Below are positions 15,562-23,228 of a DNA stretch of 50,657 nt, piece by piece. A program made the position numbers and the translations under genes. Below the pieces are notes generated by a model that was given only the letters and a program-made list of their open reading frames with translations, had not been told where the DNA came from and did not search any database. The DNA comes from Pseudomonas fluorescens (GTDB taxonomy: Bacteria; Pseudomonadota; Gammaproteobacteria; Pseudomonadales; Pseudomonadaceae): positions 1 to 50,657 of the forward strand of contig NZ_JSAK01000035.1 of assembly GCF_000802965.1 (NCBI RefSeq), given 5' to 3'. Each line of letters starts with the position of its first letter. Positions within the stretch are counted from its first letter, which is position 1.

Positions 15562-16131
15562 TCAGTCGGAAATCTCGCTCAACGGGATGAGTTGATCATC
15601 GCTTGATTGCGCGCTCGCGGTGCCTTTCTTTTCCCTGCGATCATTTAACCAGTTGTCGACCTGAGCATTGAATTGCGCCGGTGCTTTGCGTCCGACCTTG
15701 CGGGCGATGTCCAGAATAGTCTGCTGGGCGAGGGCCTCTTCCATGCGTTTCTGCGCAGTCAGCATGGCCGCATGGATCGAGCAGTGTCCCTCCAGCGCCC
15801 AAGCAGGCGCCTCACCTTCAAACAACGCGCAACGCCCACGAATGTCCCGGCATTCGAAAATGGACTTGCGCCCGTCGATTGCGTTGACGACATCCAGCAG
15901 CGTGACTTCGTCAGCCGGTCGGGCCAGCTTGAACCCTCCGCGCACGCCCTCAGTGGCGACCACCAGTTTGGCCTTGGCCAGTTTGGTGAAGATTTTCGCC
16001 AGATAGTCCAGCGGCACGCCTTGCAGCTCAGCCAGGTCACGCACGCTCGCTTCACGCGAATCGCCGCAATTGCCCACCAGGTAAATCAGGCAGTGGAGGC
16101 CGTACTCGACGCCTGCGCTGTAAAGTGCCAT
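15562..16131 (-). CDS. Rrf2-family transcriptional regulator
   Basis: This 189-aa protein starts with a winged-helix Rrf2 domain (YSAGVEYGLHCLIYLV, SVRDLAELQGVPLDYLAKIF, VRGGFKLARPADEVTLLDVV). Cysteines at CRDIRGRC and GHCSIH are spaced much like the iron-sulfur or redox Cys of IscR, NsrR and RsrR, so a cluster is possible. A non-conserved tail of about 50 residues follows. It is divergent from an NDH-2-like flavoprotein, and a dyad lies in the gap. I infer redox or NAD(P)H-linked control of that gene. It is not IscR by context, as no isc genes are near. Confidence 0.85.
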   Translation of the reverse strand: MALYSAGVEYGLHCLIYLVGNCGDSREASVRDLAELQGVPLDYLAKIFTKLAKAKLVVATEGVRGGFKLARPADEVTLLDVVNAIDGRKSIFECRDIRGRCALFEGEAPAWALEGHCSIHAAMLTAQKRMEEALAQQTILDIARKVGRKAPAQFNAQVDNWLNDRREKKGTASAQSSDDQLIPLSEISD

Positions 16132-16140
16132 TTCTATCTC

Positions 16141-16155
16141 CGACTAATATTGTCG
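16141..16155. promoter_or_regulatory. Candidate Rrf2-type operator
   Basis: CGACTAATATTGTCG is a near-perfect 15-bp dyad (arms CGAC and GTCG around an AT-rich centre). It starts 10 bp upstream of the Rrf2 start codon, where an autoregulatory operator would be expected. Its link to the flavoprotein promoter is inferred. Confidence 0.45.
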
Positions 16156-16408
16156 CAAATGTTATCAGCTGACTGTGAGTTAGGCAACGCATGTGGCTGT
16201 CCCGTTCATACCGGTTTACATCCAGTCGAAATGCGCTAATCAGCGGGTTAATGGAGACTATCAAAACCATCGATGGCAACCATCGCAAAATACAGGTTGC
16301 GGGTTTTAACTCGGATCAATAGAGTCGCCGTTGTCAGGTCGGCAGCAGAATTCTTCATCAGCGTTGACCCATAACAAAATTCACCACTGGTTATCCCCGG
16401 AGATAAAA

Positions 16409-17611
16409 ATGAAACAGCACATTCTGGTTATCGGCGCAGGTTTCGGTGGCATGTGGACAGCGTTGAGTGCGACGCGCCTGTTCGACATTCACGATCACAA
16501 CGGCGTTGAAGTGACTGTTCTGGCGCCTCAGGCGGAACTGCGTGTCCGTCCGCGTTTCTACGAGCCGAACGCCCACCAACTGGCCGCGCCGCTTGGGGAT
16601 CTGTTCGATGCAGTGGGCGTGAAGTTCATCAAGGGCGCTGCCGAGACCATCGACGTTGAGCGCAAGACCGTCGGTTACATCGATGCTTCGGGTGCCAAAC
16701 AAGTATGCAGCTACGACAAACTCGTTCTGGCTACCGGCAGCCGCGTCGCACTCCCTGCCACTCCCGGTGTGGCTGAGCATGCCTTTGACGTCGACCAGAT
16801 CGAACAAGCCGTGCGCCTGGAAAACCACCTGAAGAACCTGGTCAACCAGCCAGAAAGCGCAGCCCGCAACACCGTGGTGGTCGCCGGCGGCGGTTTCACC
16901 GGTATCGAAACCGCGACTGAAATGCCAACCCGTCTGCGCGCCATCCTGGGTGATCGTGCGGACATCAATGTGATCATCGTTGATCGCGGCGACAAAATCG
17001 GCGGGTCAATGGGCCCTCAGATCGCTGAGAAGATTGTTGAAGCCAGTATCGAAACCGGCGTGAAATGGCACCTGAAGGCATCGGTTGTCGGTGTTGATGA
17101 AAACGGTGTGACCCTGTCCGACGGCCAGCGCATCGATGCAAAAACCGTGGTCTGGACCACCGGCGTGCGCGCCAGCTCGCTGACCGAGCAGATCCCCGCA
17201 GAACGCGATCACCTTGGCCGCCTGCACGTCGACGCTCATCTGAAAGTGATTGGCCAGGAAGACATCTTCGCCACTGGCGACGTTGCCTACGCCGCTTGCG
17301 ATGACATCGGTAACCACGCGCTGATGACCTGCCAGCACGCCATCTCGTTGGGCCGTCATGCCGGCAACAACGTGGCCGCGCAGATTCTGGGAGTGGAACC
17401 GACGCCGTACAGCCAGCCCAAATACGTGACTTGTCTGGACCTTGGTGCCTGGGGTGCGGTTTACACCGAAGGGTGGGATCGCCAGGTCAAACTGATTGGA
17501 CAGGAAGGCAAGTCGCTCAAGACCCAAATCAATACCGTCTGGATTTACCCGCCAGCGGCGGATCGTGCAGTTGCATTGGCTGCAGCGGACCCGATGATTC
17601 CGGTTGCTTGA
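16409..17611 (+). CDS. NAD(P)/FAD-dependent oxidoreductase, NDH-2-like
   Basis: This 400-aa flavoprotein resembles type II NADH dehydrogenases. The first dinucleotide fold is HILVIGAGFGGMWTALSA. A second fold with VVVAGGGFTGIETATEM, then VDAHLKVIGQEDIFATGDVA for FAD, is seen. There is no obvious C-terminal membrane helix. The ATG at 16409 is preferred to one 26 codons upstream because GGAG lies 6 nt before it. The divergent Rrf2 gene suggests redox-dependent control. A clear terminator follows at 17.64 kb. The electron acceptor (quinone or other) is not known. Confidence 0.85.
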   Translation: MKQHILVIGAGFGGMWTALSATRLFDIHDHNGVEVTVLAPQAELRVRPRFYEPNAHQLAAPLGDLFDAVGVKFIKGAAETIDVERKTVGYIDASGAKQVCSYDKLVLATGSRVALPATPGVAEHAFDVDQIEQAVRLENHLKNLVNQPESAARNTVVVAGGGFTGIETATEMPTRLRAILGDRADINVIIVDRGDKIGGSMGPQIAEKIVEASIETGVKWHLKASVVGVDENGVTLSDGQRIDAKTVVWTTGVRASSLTEQIPAERDHLGRLHVDAHLKVIGQEDIFATGDVAYAACDDIGNHALMTCQHAISLGRHAGNNVAAQILGVEPTPYSQPKYVTCLDLGAWGAVYTEGWDRQVKLIGQEGKSLKTQINTVWIYPPAADRAVALAAADPMIPVA

Positions 17612-17641
17612 GTGGTTGATCGCGCTGTCTGATTGATTGAG

Positions 17642-17675
17642 TCCCACCCGGGGTTTCCTGGGTGGGATTTTTTTT
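17642..17675 (+). terminator. Rho-independent terminator after the NDH-2-like gene
   Basis: TCCCACCC (17642-17649) pairs with GGGTGGGA (17660-17667) and an eight-T run follows (17668-17675). Confidence 0.92.
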
Positions 17676-17690
17676 GGCTTGTACCCAGTC

Positions 17691-17783
17691 CCTGTAGGAG
17701 CCGGCTTGCTGGCGATGGCGGTGGGTCAGGCGCTGCGATGTTGACCGAACTACCGTCATCGCCAGCAAGCCGGCTCCTACAGG
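17691..17783. repeat. REP inverted repeat with 27-bp perfect arms
   Basis: Arms 17691-17717 and 17757-17783 are exact complements. The core AGGAGCCGGCTTGCTGGCGA is identical to that of the element at 9.8 kb. It sits between a terminator and the amine-oxidase promoter region. Confidence 0.88.
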
Positions 17784-17825
17784 TGATAACTCCCAATCCC
17801 AAGAACGCATCAAAACATTGCCTGT

Positions 17826-17859
17826 ATGAAATTAATCGTGTAATTTTTCATGAAATTAA
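17826..17859. promoter_or_regulatory. AT-rich control region with repeated ATGAAATTAA
   Basis: ATGAAATTAA occurs at 17826-17835 and again at 17850-17859, 24 bp apart. The second overlaps a dyad with arms TAATTT and AAATTA around TTCATG (17841-17858). The region is far more AT-rich than its surroundings and lies 26 bp before the amine-oxidase start. It is a likely operator, plausibly for the HTH-cupin regulator encoded downstream. Confidence 0.5.
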
Positions 17860-17884
17860 AACTATAAAATTTCACGAGTCCTCA

Positions 17885-19174
17885 ATGTTTCAGCAATCCA
17901 CTCAGCATGTCGCCAGCTATTACGCCCACACCTGTGCCGATCGCCTCGTCAATCGAGCGGCATTGCATGGGGAGCAGGACACCGAAATACTGATCATCGG
18001 TGCCGGTTTCAGCGGTTTGCACACGGCATTGCGCCTGGCGCTCGCCGGCAAACGCGTGACGTTGCTGGAAGCCAGTCGGGTGGCCTGGGCCGCTTCCGGG
18101 CGCAATGGCGGTCAAGCGATTCTTGGCTGGTCTTGCGATATGCCGCCGTTGGAGGCGGCGCTGGGTTATGAGCGCGCGCGGCGTCTGTGGGACGGCATGC
18201 GCTGGGCAGCGCGGGAGCTGCGAGAATTGCCGGCACGCCATGGTTTCGATTGCGACTACCGGGCCGGCCACCTCTGGACGTCGGTGATGCCGCGTCGGGT
18301 CAGCCTGTTGACGGAATGGCAACACGAGGCCAGCCACAAATGGGGGCACGATGGATTGCAATTCATCGAGCGCGAGCAACTGCCGGATTGGGTCGCCAGC
18401 GATCGCTATCAGGCCGGGTTGTTCGATCCTGAAGGCGGGCACTTGAACCCGCTGAAACTGGCGTTGGGCCTGGCCGCCGCGATTGAGCGGGCCGGCGGGG
18501 TGATTCACGAACAAAGCAAAGCGCTGGATTATCGCGAGGACGGTGACGGGTATGTGGTAACCACTGAACACGGTCGCATTCGCGCGGACGTGTTGGTGCT
18601 GGCGTGCAACGCTTATCTGGATCGTCTCGACCCTCAATTATCGAGCTGCGTGTTGCCCGTCGGCACCTATCAAGTGGCCACCGCGCCACTTTCGGCAGCG
18701 CAGGCGAAAGCGCTGCTGCCGAGCAACGCGTGCGTCACCGACAACCAGTTTGTGCTCGATTATTTCCGCCGCACCCCCGACAACCGGTTGCTGTTTGGCG
18801 GTGGCTGCACTTACCTGGGCGGCATGCCGAAAGATATCGCGGGCGCCACCCGGCCATGCCTGGAGCGAGTGTTCCCGCAACTCAAAGGGATCGAGCTGGA
18901 GTTCGCCTGGGGTGGTCATATCGACCTGACCCTCAAGCGTACGCCGGACATCGGTCGGCGCGGCGACTTGTACTGGCTGCAGGGCTATTCCGGACACGGC
19001 GTACTGCCGACACTGGCCGGGGCGCGGGCGGTTTCCGATGCGATAATGGGCCGGCCGGATGAGTTGGCGTTGTACCAGGGTTTGAACAACGGCAGTTTTC
19101 CCGGCGGCAAGTACATGGCAGCGCCGCTGGAAGCGATCGGCAAGGCCTGGTACCGACTGCGCGATAGCATTTGA
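17885..19174 (+). CDS. FAD-dependent amine oxidoreductase (gamma-glutamylputrescine oxidase-like)
   Basis: This 429-aa DAO-family flavoenzyme begins with a short lead, then the FAD dinucleotide motif ILIIGAGFSGLHTALRLALAG near residues 33-54. The block SGRNGGQAILGWSCD follows, as in PuuB/PauB-type oxidases, and the C-terminal GYSGHGVLPTLAGARAVSDA is typical of the family. It probably oxidises a gamma-glutamylated amine to an aldehyde. The two downstream genes, a cupin regulator and a glutamine-synthetase-like ligase, support this. The start at 17885 has only a weak ribosome-binding site (ACGAG). A longer open reading upstream runs through the REP element and is rejected. Confidence 0.82.
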   Translation: MFQQSTQHVASYYAHTCADRLVNRAALHGEQDTEILIIGAGFSGLHTALRLALAGKRVTLLEASRVAWAASGRNGGQAILGWSCDMPPLEAALGYERARRLWDGMRWAARELRELPARHGFDCDYRAGHLWTSVMPRRVSLLTEWQHEASHKWGHDGLQFIEREQLPDWVASDRYQAGLFDPEGGHLNPLKLALGLAAAIERAGGVIHEQSKALDYREDGDGYVVTTEHGRIRADVLVLACNAYLDRLDPQLSSCVLPVGTYQVATAPLSAAQAKALLPSNACVTDNQFVLDYFRRTPDNRLLFGGGCTYLGGMPKDIAGATRPCLERVFPQLKGIELEFAWGGHIDLTLKRTPDIGRRGDLYWLQGYSGHGVLPTLAGARAVSDAIMGRPDELALYQGLNNGSFPGGKYMAAPLEAIGKAWYRLRDSI

Positions 19175-19200
19175 AAGCGGTAATTTCTGGAAGCCTTTCG

Positions 19201-19755
19201 ATGGACATGCAAGAAGAGATTTCGGCGCTGGCGATCCTGATCCAGGACCTGCGCAAACACAAAAAATACACCCTCAAGGATCTGGCGGACAAAATCGGTC
19301 GTTCCGTGGGTTTTCTGTCCCAGGTCGAGCGCGGCTTGTCCCGGCCGACGGTGGCGGACTTGACCGCCATCAGTGAAACCCTGGGCGTGCCGACCACCTA
19401 TTTCTACAGCCTGCCCAAACCGATGGCCTTGCCCTGGGTGACCCGGCCGGACGAGCGTCGCACGTTGTATTACGCCGACGGCATCACCGACATCCTGGTC
19501 TCGCCAAAAATGCGCGCGTCCTTCTCGATGCTGGAAAGCCAACTCGAACCCGGTGCCAGCAGCGGCGACCGCCACATGAAAGACAGCTCGGAGCAGGGCG
19601 GCTACGTCCTGGAAGGGGAATTGACGCTGTGGCTGGATAACGACGAGCCAGTGACGTTACACGCCGGCGACAGTTTTCAGTTGGCCAGTCACGCCCATTG
19701 CCGCTACGGCAATCTCTCGGACCGACTCACCCGGGTCCTTTGGGTTTACACCTGA
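19201..19755 (+). CDS. HTH-XRE / cupin transcriptional regulator (PuuR/SutR-like)
   Basis: This 184-aa regulator has an N-terminal XRE-type helix-turn-helix (YTLKDLADKIGRSVGFLSQVERGLSRPTV, about residues 23-52) and a C-terminal cupin_2 domain (EQGGYVLEGELTLWLDNDEP, HAGDSFQLASHAHCRYGN). This is the layout of PuuR and related repressors of amine-catabolism genes. The start at 19201 has GGAAG about 8 nt upstream. It is 26 nt after the oxidase stop and 19 nt before the ligase gene, so the three probably form one operon with feedback control. Confidence 0.85.
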   Translation: MDMQEEISALAILIQDLRKHKKYTLKDLADKIGRSVGFLSQVERGLSRPTVADLTAISETLGVPTTYFYSLPKPMALPWVTRPDERRTLYYADGITDILVSPKMRASFSMLESQLEPGASSGDRHMKDSSEQGGYVLEGELTLWLDNDEPVTLHAGDSFQLASHAHCRYGNLSDRLTRVLWVYT

Positions 19756-19774
19756 TAAAACAACAAGGAACAAA

Positions 19775-21124
19775 ATGATGGATGCTGTGTGCTCTGATCT
19801 GCTGGCTGAAGTGCGTACGTTTCGTCACCGCCACCCTGATGTGCGTTACGTCGACCTGATTTCCCTGGACATCCCGGGGCATTTCTACGGCAAGCGCTAC
19901 CCGGTCGAGATGCTCGAAAAAGTGGCCGCCGGCAGCGTGCTCAAACTGCCGCAAAACTGCGTATTGCTCGGCACTCAGGGCGGACTGTTCAAGATCGGCG
20001 ACTACTGCTTCAACGACGGCGACCCGGATGCGCAACGGCGCCTGGTGCCCGGCACACTGAAGTTGGTCAGCTGGGAAAATCAACCGCTGGGGCAGATGCT
20101 GATCACCTCCGACGGCACGGAAAAACCGATCGTTTTCGAACCTCGCGAAGTGTTGGCGCAGGTACTGGAGCGACTCAAACGCAAAGGCATTTCCCCGGTG
20201 GTGGCGTTCGAGCTGGAGTTCTATCTGTTCGATCGTCAATTGCGCGATGGCTTGCCGCAGTTCGCCCGCGATCCATTGACCGACGATGCCGATGATCAGC
20301 CGAACATGCACATTGAACGACTGTCGCGATTTGCTCCGGTACTCGATGACATGGTCGAGACCGCGCGAGCACAAGGCATCGACGCCACGGTGATTACCGC
20401 CGAGCTGGGCCCGGGCCAGTTCGAAATCAATTTCGGTCATCTCGATGACGGCTTGCGCGCGGCCGACTGGGCGGCGCTGTTTTGCCGTAGCACTCGCGGC
20501 GTGGCGCTCAAGCACGGTTATCGCGCCAGTTTCATGTCCAAGCCGTATTTGCAGCATCCCGGCAGCGGCATGCATGTGCACGTAAGTCTGTATGACGAGG
20601 CGGGCAACAACCTGCTGGCCGCGAACGGACAACGAGCGCTACGCCATGCCGTTGCCGGATGCCTGGACGTGTTGCCGCACTGCATGCCGATTTTTGCCCC
20701 GAATCACAACGCACTTCGGCGATTGAGCGCCACAGTGAACGTCGCGTCGCGCGCCAGTTGGGGCTTTGAGGATCGCGATGCGTGTTTGCGAGTGCCGGAG
20801 TCGGACGCAAAAAACCTGCGGATCGAACATCGCCTGGCCGGTGCCGATGCCAACCCGTATCTGGTATTGGCGGCGATTCTGGTGGGGTTGGAGCACGGAC
20901 TGGAAAGCCGTCGCGAGCCGATTGCGCCGCTTAATGAAGACCGCAGCAGCGGTATCGATTTCCCGCTGGAGATGCTGGAGGCGGTGCAAACCATGCAAGG
21001 CAAGGCGCAATTGCGTGAAGGTTTGGGCGCTGAGTTTGTCGACGTGTATTGCGAAAACAAGCGTCAGGACCACTTGGCATTCATGCACGACATCAGTGCA
21101 CGGGAGTATCGCTGGTTCCTGTAG
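19775..21124 (+). CDS. Glutamine synthetase family protein, gamma-glutamyl-amine ligase
   Basis: This 449-aa enzyme has the glutamine synthetase fold: N-terminal beta-grasp (VRYVDLISLDIPGHFYGKRY), a metal/glutamate motif (VVAFELEFYLFDRQ), the block ELGPGQFEINF, then FMSKPYLQHPGSGMHVHVSLYDEAGNNL and RLAGADANPYLVLAAILVG. It resembles PuuA/PauA ligases that attach glutamate to putrescine or other amines, not the housekeeping GlnA. It is the last gene of the amine cluster. AAGGA lies 7 nt before the first of two ATGs. The exact amine is not predictable from the sequence. Confidence 0.85.
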   Translation: MMDAVCSDLLAEVRTFRHRHPDVRYVDLISLDIPGHFYGKRYPVEMLEKVAAGSVLKLPQNCVLLGTQGGLFKIGDYCFNDGDPDAQRRLVPGTLKLVSWENQPLGQMLITSDGTEKPIVFEPREVLAQVLERLKRKGISPVVAFELEFYLFDRQLRDGLPQFARDPLTDDADDQPNMHIERLSRFAPVLDDMVETARAQGIDATVITAELGPGQFEINFGHLDDGLRAADWAALFCRSTRGVALKHGYRASFMSKPYLQHPGSGMHVHVSLYDEAGNNLLAANGQRALRHAVAGCLDVLPHCMPIFAPNHNALRRLSATVNVASRASWGFEDRDACLRVPESDAKNLRIEHRLAGADANPYLVLAAILVGLEHGLESRREPIAPLNEDRSSGIDFPLEMLEAVQTMQGKAQLREGLGAEFVDVYCENKRQDHLAFMHDISAREYRWFL

Positions 21125-21280
21125 TTAAAGAAGATTCGAGGTTAACCCTAAAAAATATCTGGATATTTAATGGCTTAGAAGCTTTAGTAACTGGCTGGTT
21201 AAATAAAATATCTTGTTACAGCGCGAAACATTGCGTAATATCCGCGCCGCGTTCACCACCACGGTTTATGCATTTTTAAG

Positions 21281-21315
21281 TCCCGGGCGTCCATCAGCTG
21301 CCCGGGATTTTTTTT
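21281..21315 (+). terminator. Rho-independent terminator upstream of tssA stop
   Basis: TCCCGGGC (21281-21288) pairs with GCCCGGGA (21300-21307), followed by eight Ts (21308-21315). It lies 157 nt after the ligase gene, leaving a leader-like unannotated stretch. A second GC stem (GTCCTG...CAGGAC, 21331-21360) overlaps the tssA stop but has no T-run. Confidence 0.88.
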
Positions 21316-21353
21316 GCCCGCATTTTTTGCGTCCTGCGACCTTCTGGGTCGGA

Positions 21354-22451
21354 TCAGGACTTCGCTTCCTTTGTCCCCAGCACGTCACGGATGTTGTCCA
21401 CCACATTGCTGTCCTTGATTACATCGTTGAGCCAACCTTCGAGCGGCATGTTGCCCCATTTGATCGCGCGTTCGATCAGGTAAGGGACGGGGCTCTGGGG
21501 CTCGGTCTGCTTGAAGAACTGCGCGATTCCCGCCAGCAGGGTGAACGCCTCGTCGCGGGTCTGGGGCGTGGTGCGCAACGGCGTGACGGGGATGTCCTGC
21601 TGGGTCTGGGTCATTGCAGCACCTGTGGGTTGTGCGCCAGCGCTTTCGGAGACGGTCGGGGTAGGCGCGACCGGGGTCGGGTTCAGTTCGATACCGCGAT
21701 CCTTGAGCAGTTTCTCGGCCAGTTGGCCGGCACGGGACAACACGTCATGGAGCCCGGCAAAACTCGGCGCGTCATGGCCGAACAGCCGGTCAGCGGTGCT
21801 CTGCAATTGCTGGCAGGCGCTCAGGCTGGCGGCAATTTCGCCGGCTTTGCGGCGCAGGTGATCCGAGTCGGTCAGCACCACCGAGCGCTGGAACACCTCG
21901 GCGTTGATCTTGCCTTCGTCGAGGGCGGCGCGCATGGCCTGAGGGCTTTGCAGGGCCAGGTTTTCGACATGCCTGGATTCGTCATAACGAAGCAAACCGT
22001 ATTGCTGGCCCTGGGTGATGGGCAGACCGCCCACCACATCGGCGAGGGTGGTCTTCATCCACGCCAGACGGGCAGCGCGCTCGTCGACGCCGTCTTCGAG
22101 GGATGGAAACAGATCGGCCCAGAAGTTATCCAGAATGCGTTCGGCCAGCGTCAGGCCAAAGGTGATACCGCTGAAATGGTACTGGTGCGCCAGCCCTTCG
22201 CTGAGCCAGGCGACAAGCATCAGGTCCTTGCTCTGTCGAGCCAGGCCTTGGGCAGCCAGGGTGATGGTCAGATCCCAGTCAGAGGACTTCAGATCCGTTT
22301 GCCAGTCACCCTGGGTCAAATAATCGGGGTCTGCTCGCCGCGCTTCTTTCACCTGATCGAACAAGGCGGAAAAGCTCAAGTCTTCGCCGCTCCCCTCATT
22401 GATGGGCGCGGTCAGTTCGGCCAGCGAAAGGTCGTTGAGAAATTCAGACAT
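21354..22451 (-). CDS. tssA: T6SS cap/priming protein TssA
   Basis: This 365-aa ImpA-family protein starts each sheath assembly and then stays at the distal end of the tail tube in characterised systems. The N-terminal ImpA_N region includes DPDYLTQGDWQTDLKSSDWD and LTITLAAQGLARQSKDLMLV, followed by a Thr/Pro-rich linker near residues 255-300 and a C-terminal domain (RDEAFTLLAGIAQFFKQTEP, SPVPYLIERAIKWGNMPLEG) that would form the ring. It is the last gene of the T6SS cluster, after hcp, and is separated from it by a strong hairpin. The ribosome-binding site is weak. Confidence 0.92.
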   Translation of the reverse strand: MSEFLNDLSLAELTAPINEGSGEDLSFSALFDQVKEARRADPDYLTQGDWQTDLKSSDWDLTITLAAQGLARQSKDLMLVAWLSEGLAHQYHFSGITFGLTLAERILDNFWADLFPSLEDGVDERAARLAWMKTTLADVVGGLPITQGQQYGLLRYDESRHVENLALQSPQAMRAALDEGKINAEVFQRSVVLTDSDHLRRKAGEIAASLSACQQLQSTADRLFGHDAPSFAGLHDVLSRAGQLAEKLLKDRGIELNPTPVAPTPTVSESAGAQPTGAAMTQTQQDIPVTPLRTTPQTRDEAFTLLAGIAQFFKQTEPQSPVPYLIERAIKWGNMPLEGWLNDVIKDSNVVDNIRDVLGTKEAKS

Positions 22452-22477
22452 AGGAAACTCTGATCAAAATAAAAGAA

Positions 22478-22504
22478 CACCGTGCCTGCCCGGCAGGCAC
22501 GGTG
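22478..22504 (-). terminator. Hairpin with T-rich tail between hcp and tssA
   Basis: CACCGTGCCTGCC (22478-22490) and GGCAGGCACGGTG (22492-22504) form a 13-bp perfect stem. On the minus strand it is followed by TTCTTTTATTTTG. It would stop most transcripts after hcp, making Hcp, which is needed in many copies, more abundant than TssA. Confidence 0.8.
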
Positions 22505-22545
22505 CTGAAAACGAGCCGCCGGGGCGGCCCGTCATTGCCACGGTT

Positions 22546-23064
22546 TTATGCGAAAACCTTGTTGGCAGTGCGATCCCAACCACCGGTGACGTTGCCGCCG
22601 CCCTGGCCATCGGCACGGCTCTGCTGGGTGTAGGTGGTTTTGATGCGGGCAAAGTTGAAGCTGATTTCTTCGATCGGCAGGTCGCCAACCGATTTGTCTT
22701 CACCGTTCTGGCTGCCACCGGCGACCGCTTTGACCGAAGACACCACGACTTCTTCCAGGTTGATGGTCAGGTAGGTCACCTTGTCACCACCAGCGCGGTT
22801 CACATTCAGTTGGATCTTGGCGATGTGCGTGCCTTTGCAGCAGGCTTCGAACAGCTTGGCAGAAGCCTTGTCCACGGCTTTGCGGATGCTGAAGTCGCTC
22901 AGCGCCACACGCTCCGACGAAGCACCGCCCGACGAACTGGCAGTCGCGGAAGTGGCCTGGGTTGCGCCGTACTCGTAGCCCAACACTTCGATCCAATCCT
23001 TGTGTTTGTCGTCCAGTACTTCACCTGGAATGCCGTCGATCTGGATGTATGCGTCAAATGCCAT
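22546..23064 (-). CDS. hcp: T6SS inner tube protein Hcp
   Basis: This 172-aa protein forms the hexameric rings of the tail tube and is secreted. It starts MAFDAYIQIDGIPGEVLDDK, the typical Hcp N-terminus, with FSIRKAVDKASAKLFEACCK and HIAKIQLNVNRAGGDKVTYL further on. AAGGAG lies upstream of the ATG. A Ser/Ala/Gly-rich segment (ATSATASSSGGASSE, near residues 38-52) is longer than in many Hcp proteins. The gene is preceded by 164 nt, enough for its own promoter, and followed by a terminator. Confidence 0.95.
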   Translation of the reverse strand: MAFDAYIQIDGIPGEVLDDKHKDWIEVLGYEYGATQATSATASSSGGASSERVALSDFSIRKAVDKASAKLFEACCKGTHIAKIQLNVNRAGGDKVTYLTINLEEVVVSSVKAVAGGSQNGEDKSVGDLPIEEISFNFARIKTTYTQQSRADGQGGGNVTGGWDRTANKVFA

Positions 23065-23228
23065 TTCTAATTTCTCCTTACCTTCATTTAAAGGGATGTC
23101 ACCTGCAACCAGATCACAACCCTTCGTTTTAACCTCTTTGAAACAATCAAGAGAGGTGTGTTACGGCAGCCTCGGTCAACGTCGAGATGACCCAGGCACC
23201 GGTTTTTCTTGCAACAGGCGCGGCATCC

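Noticed and set aside
17633..17884. 84-codon N-terminal extension of the FAD oxidase
   Set aside because: It would translate a terminator, a REP element and the AT-rich control region; the family start matches 17885.
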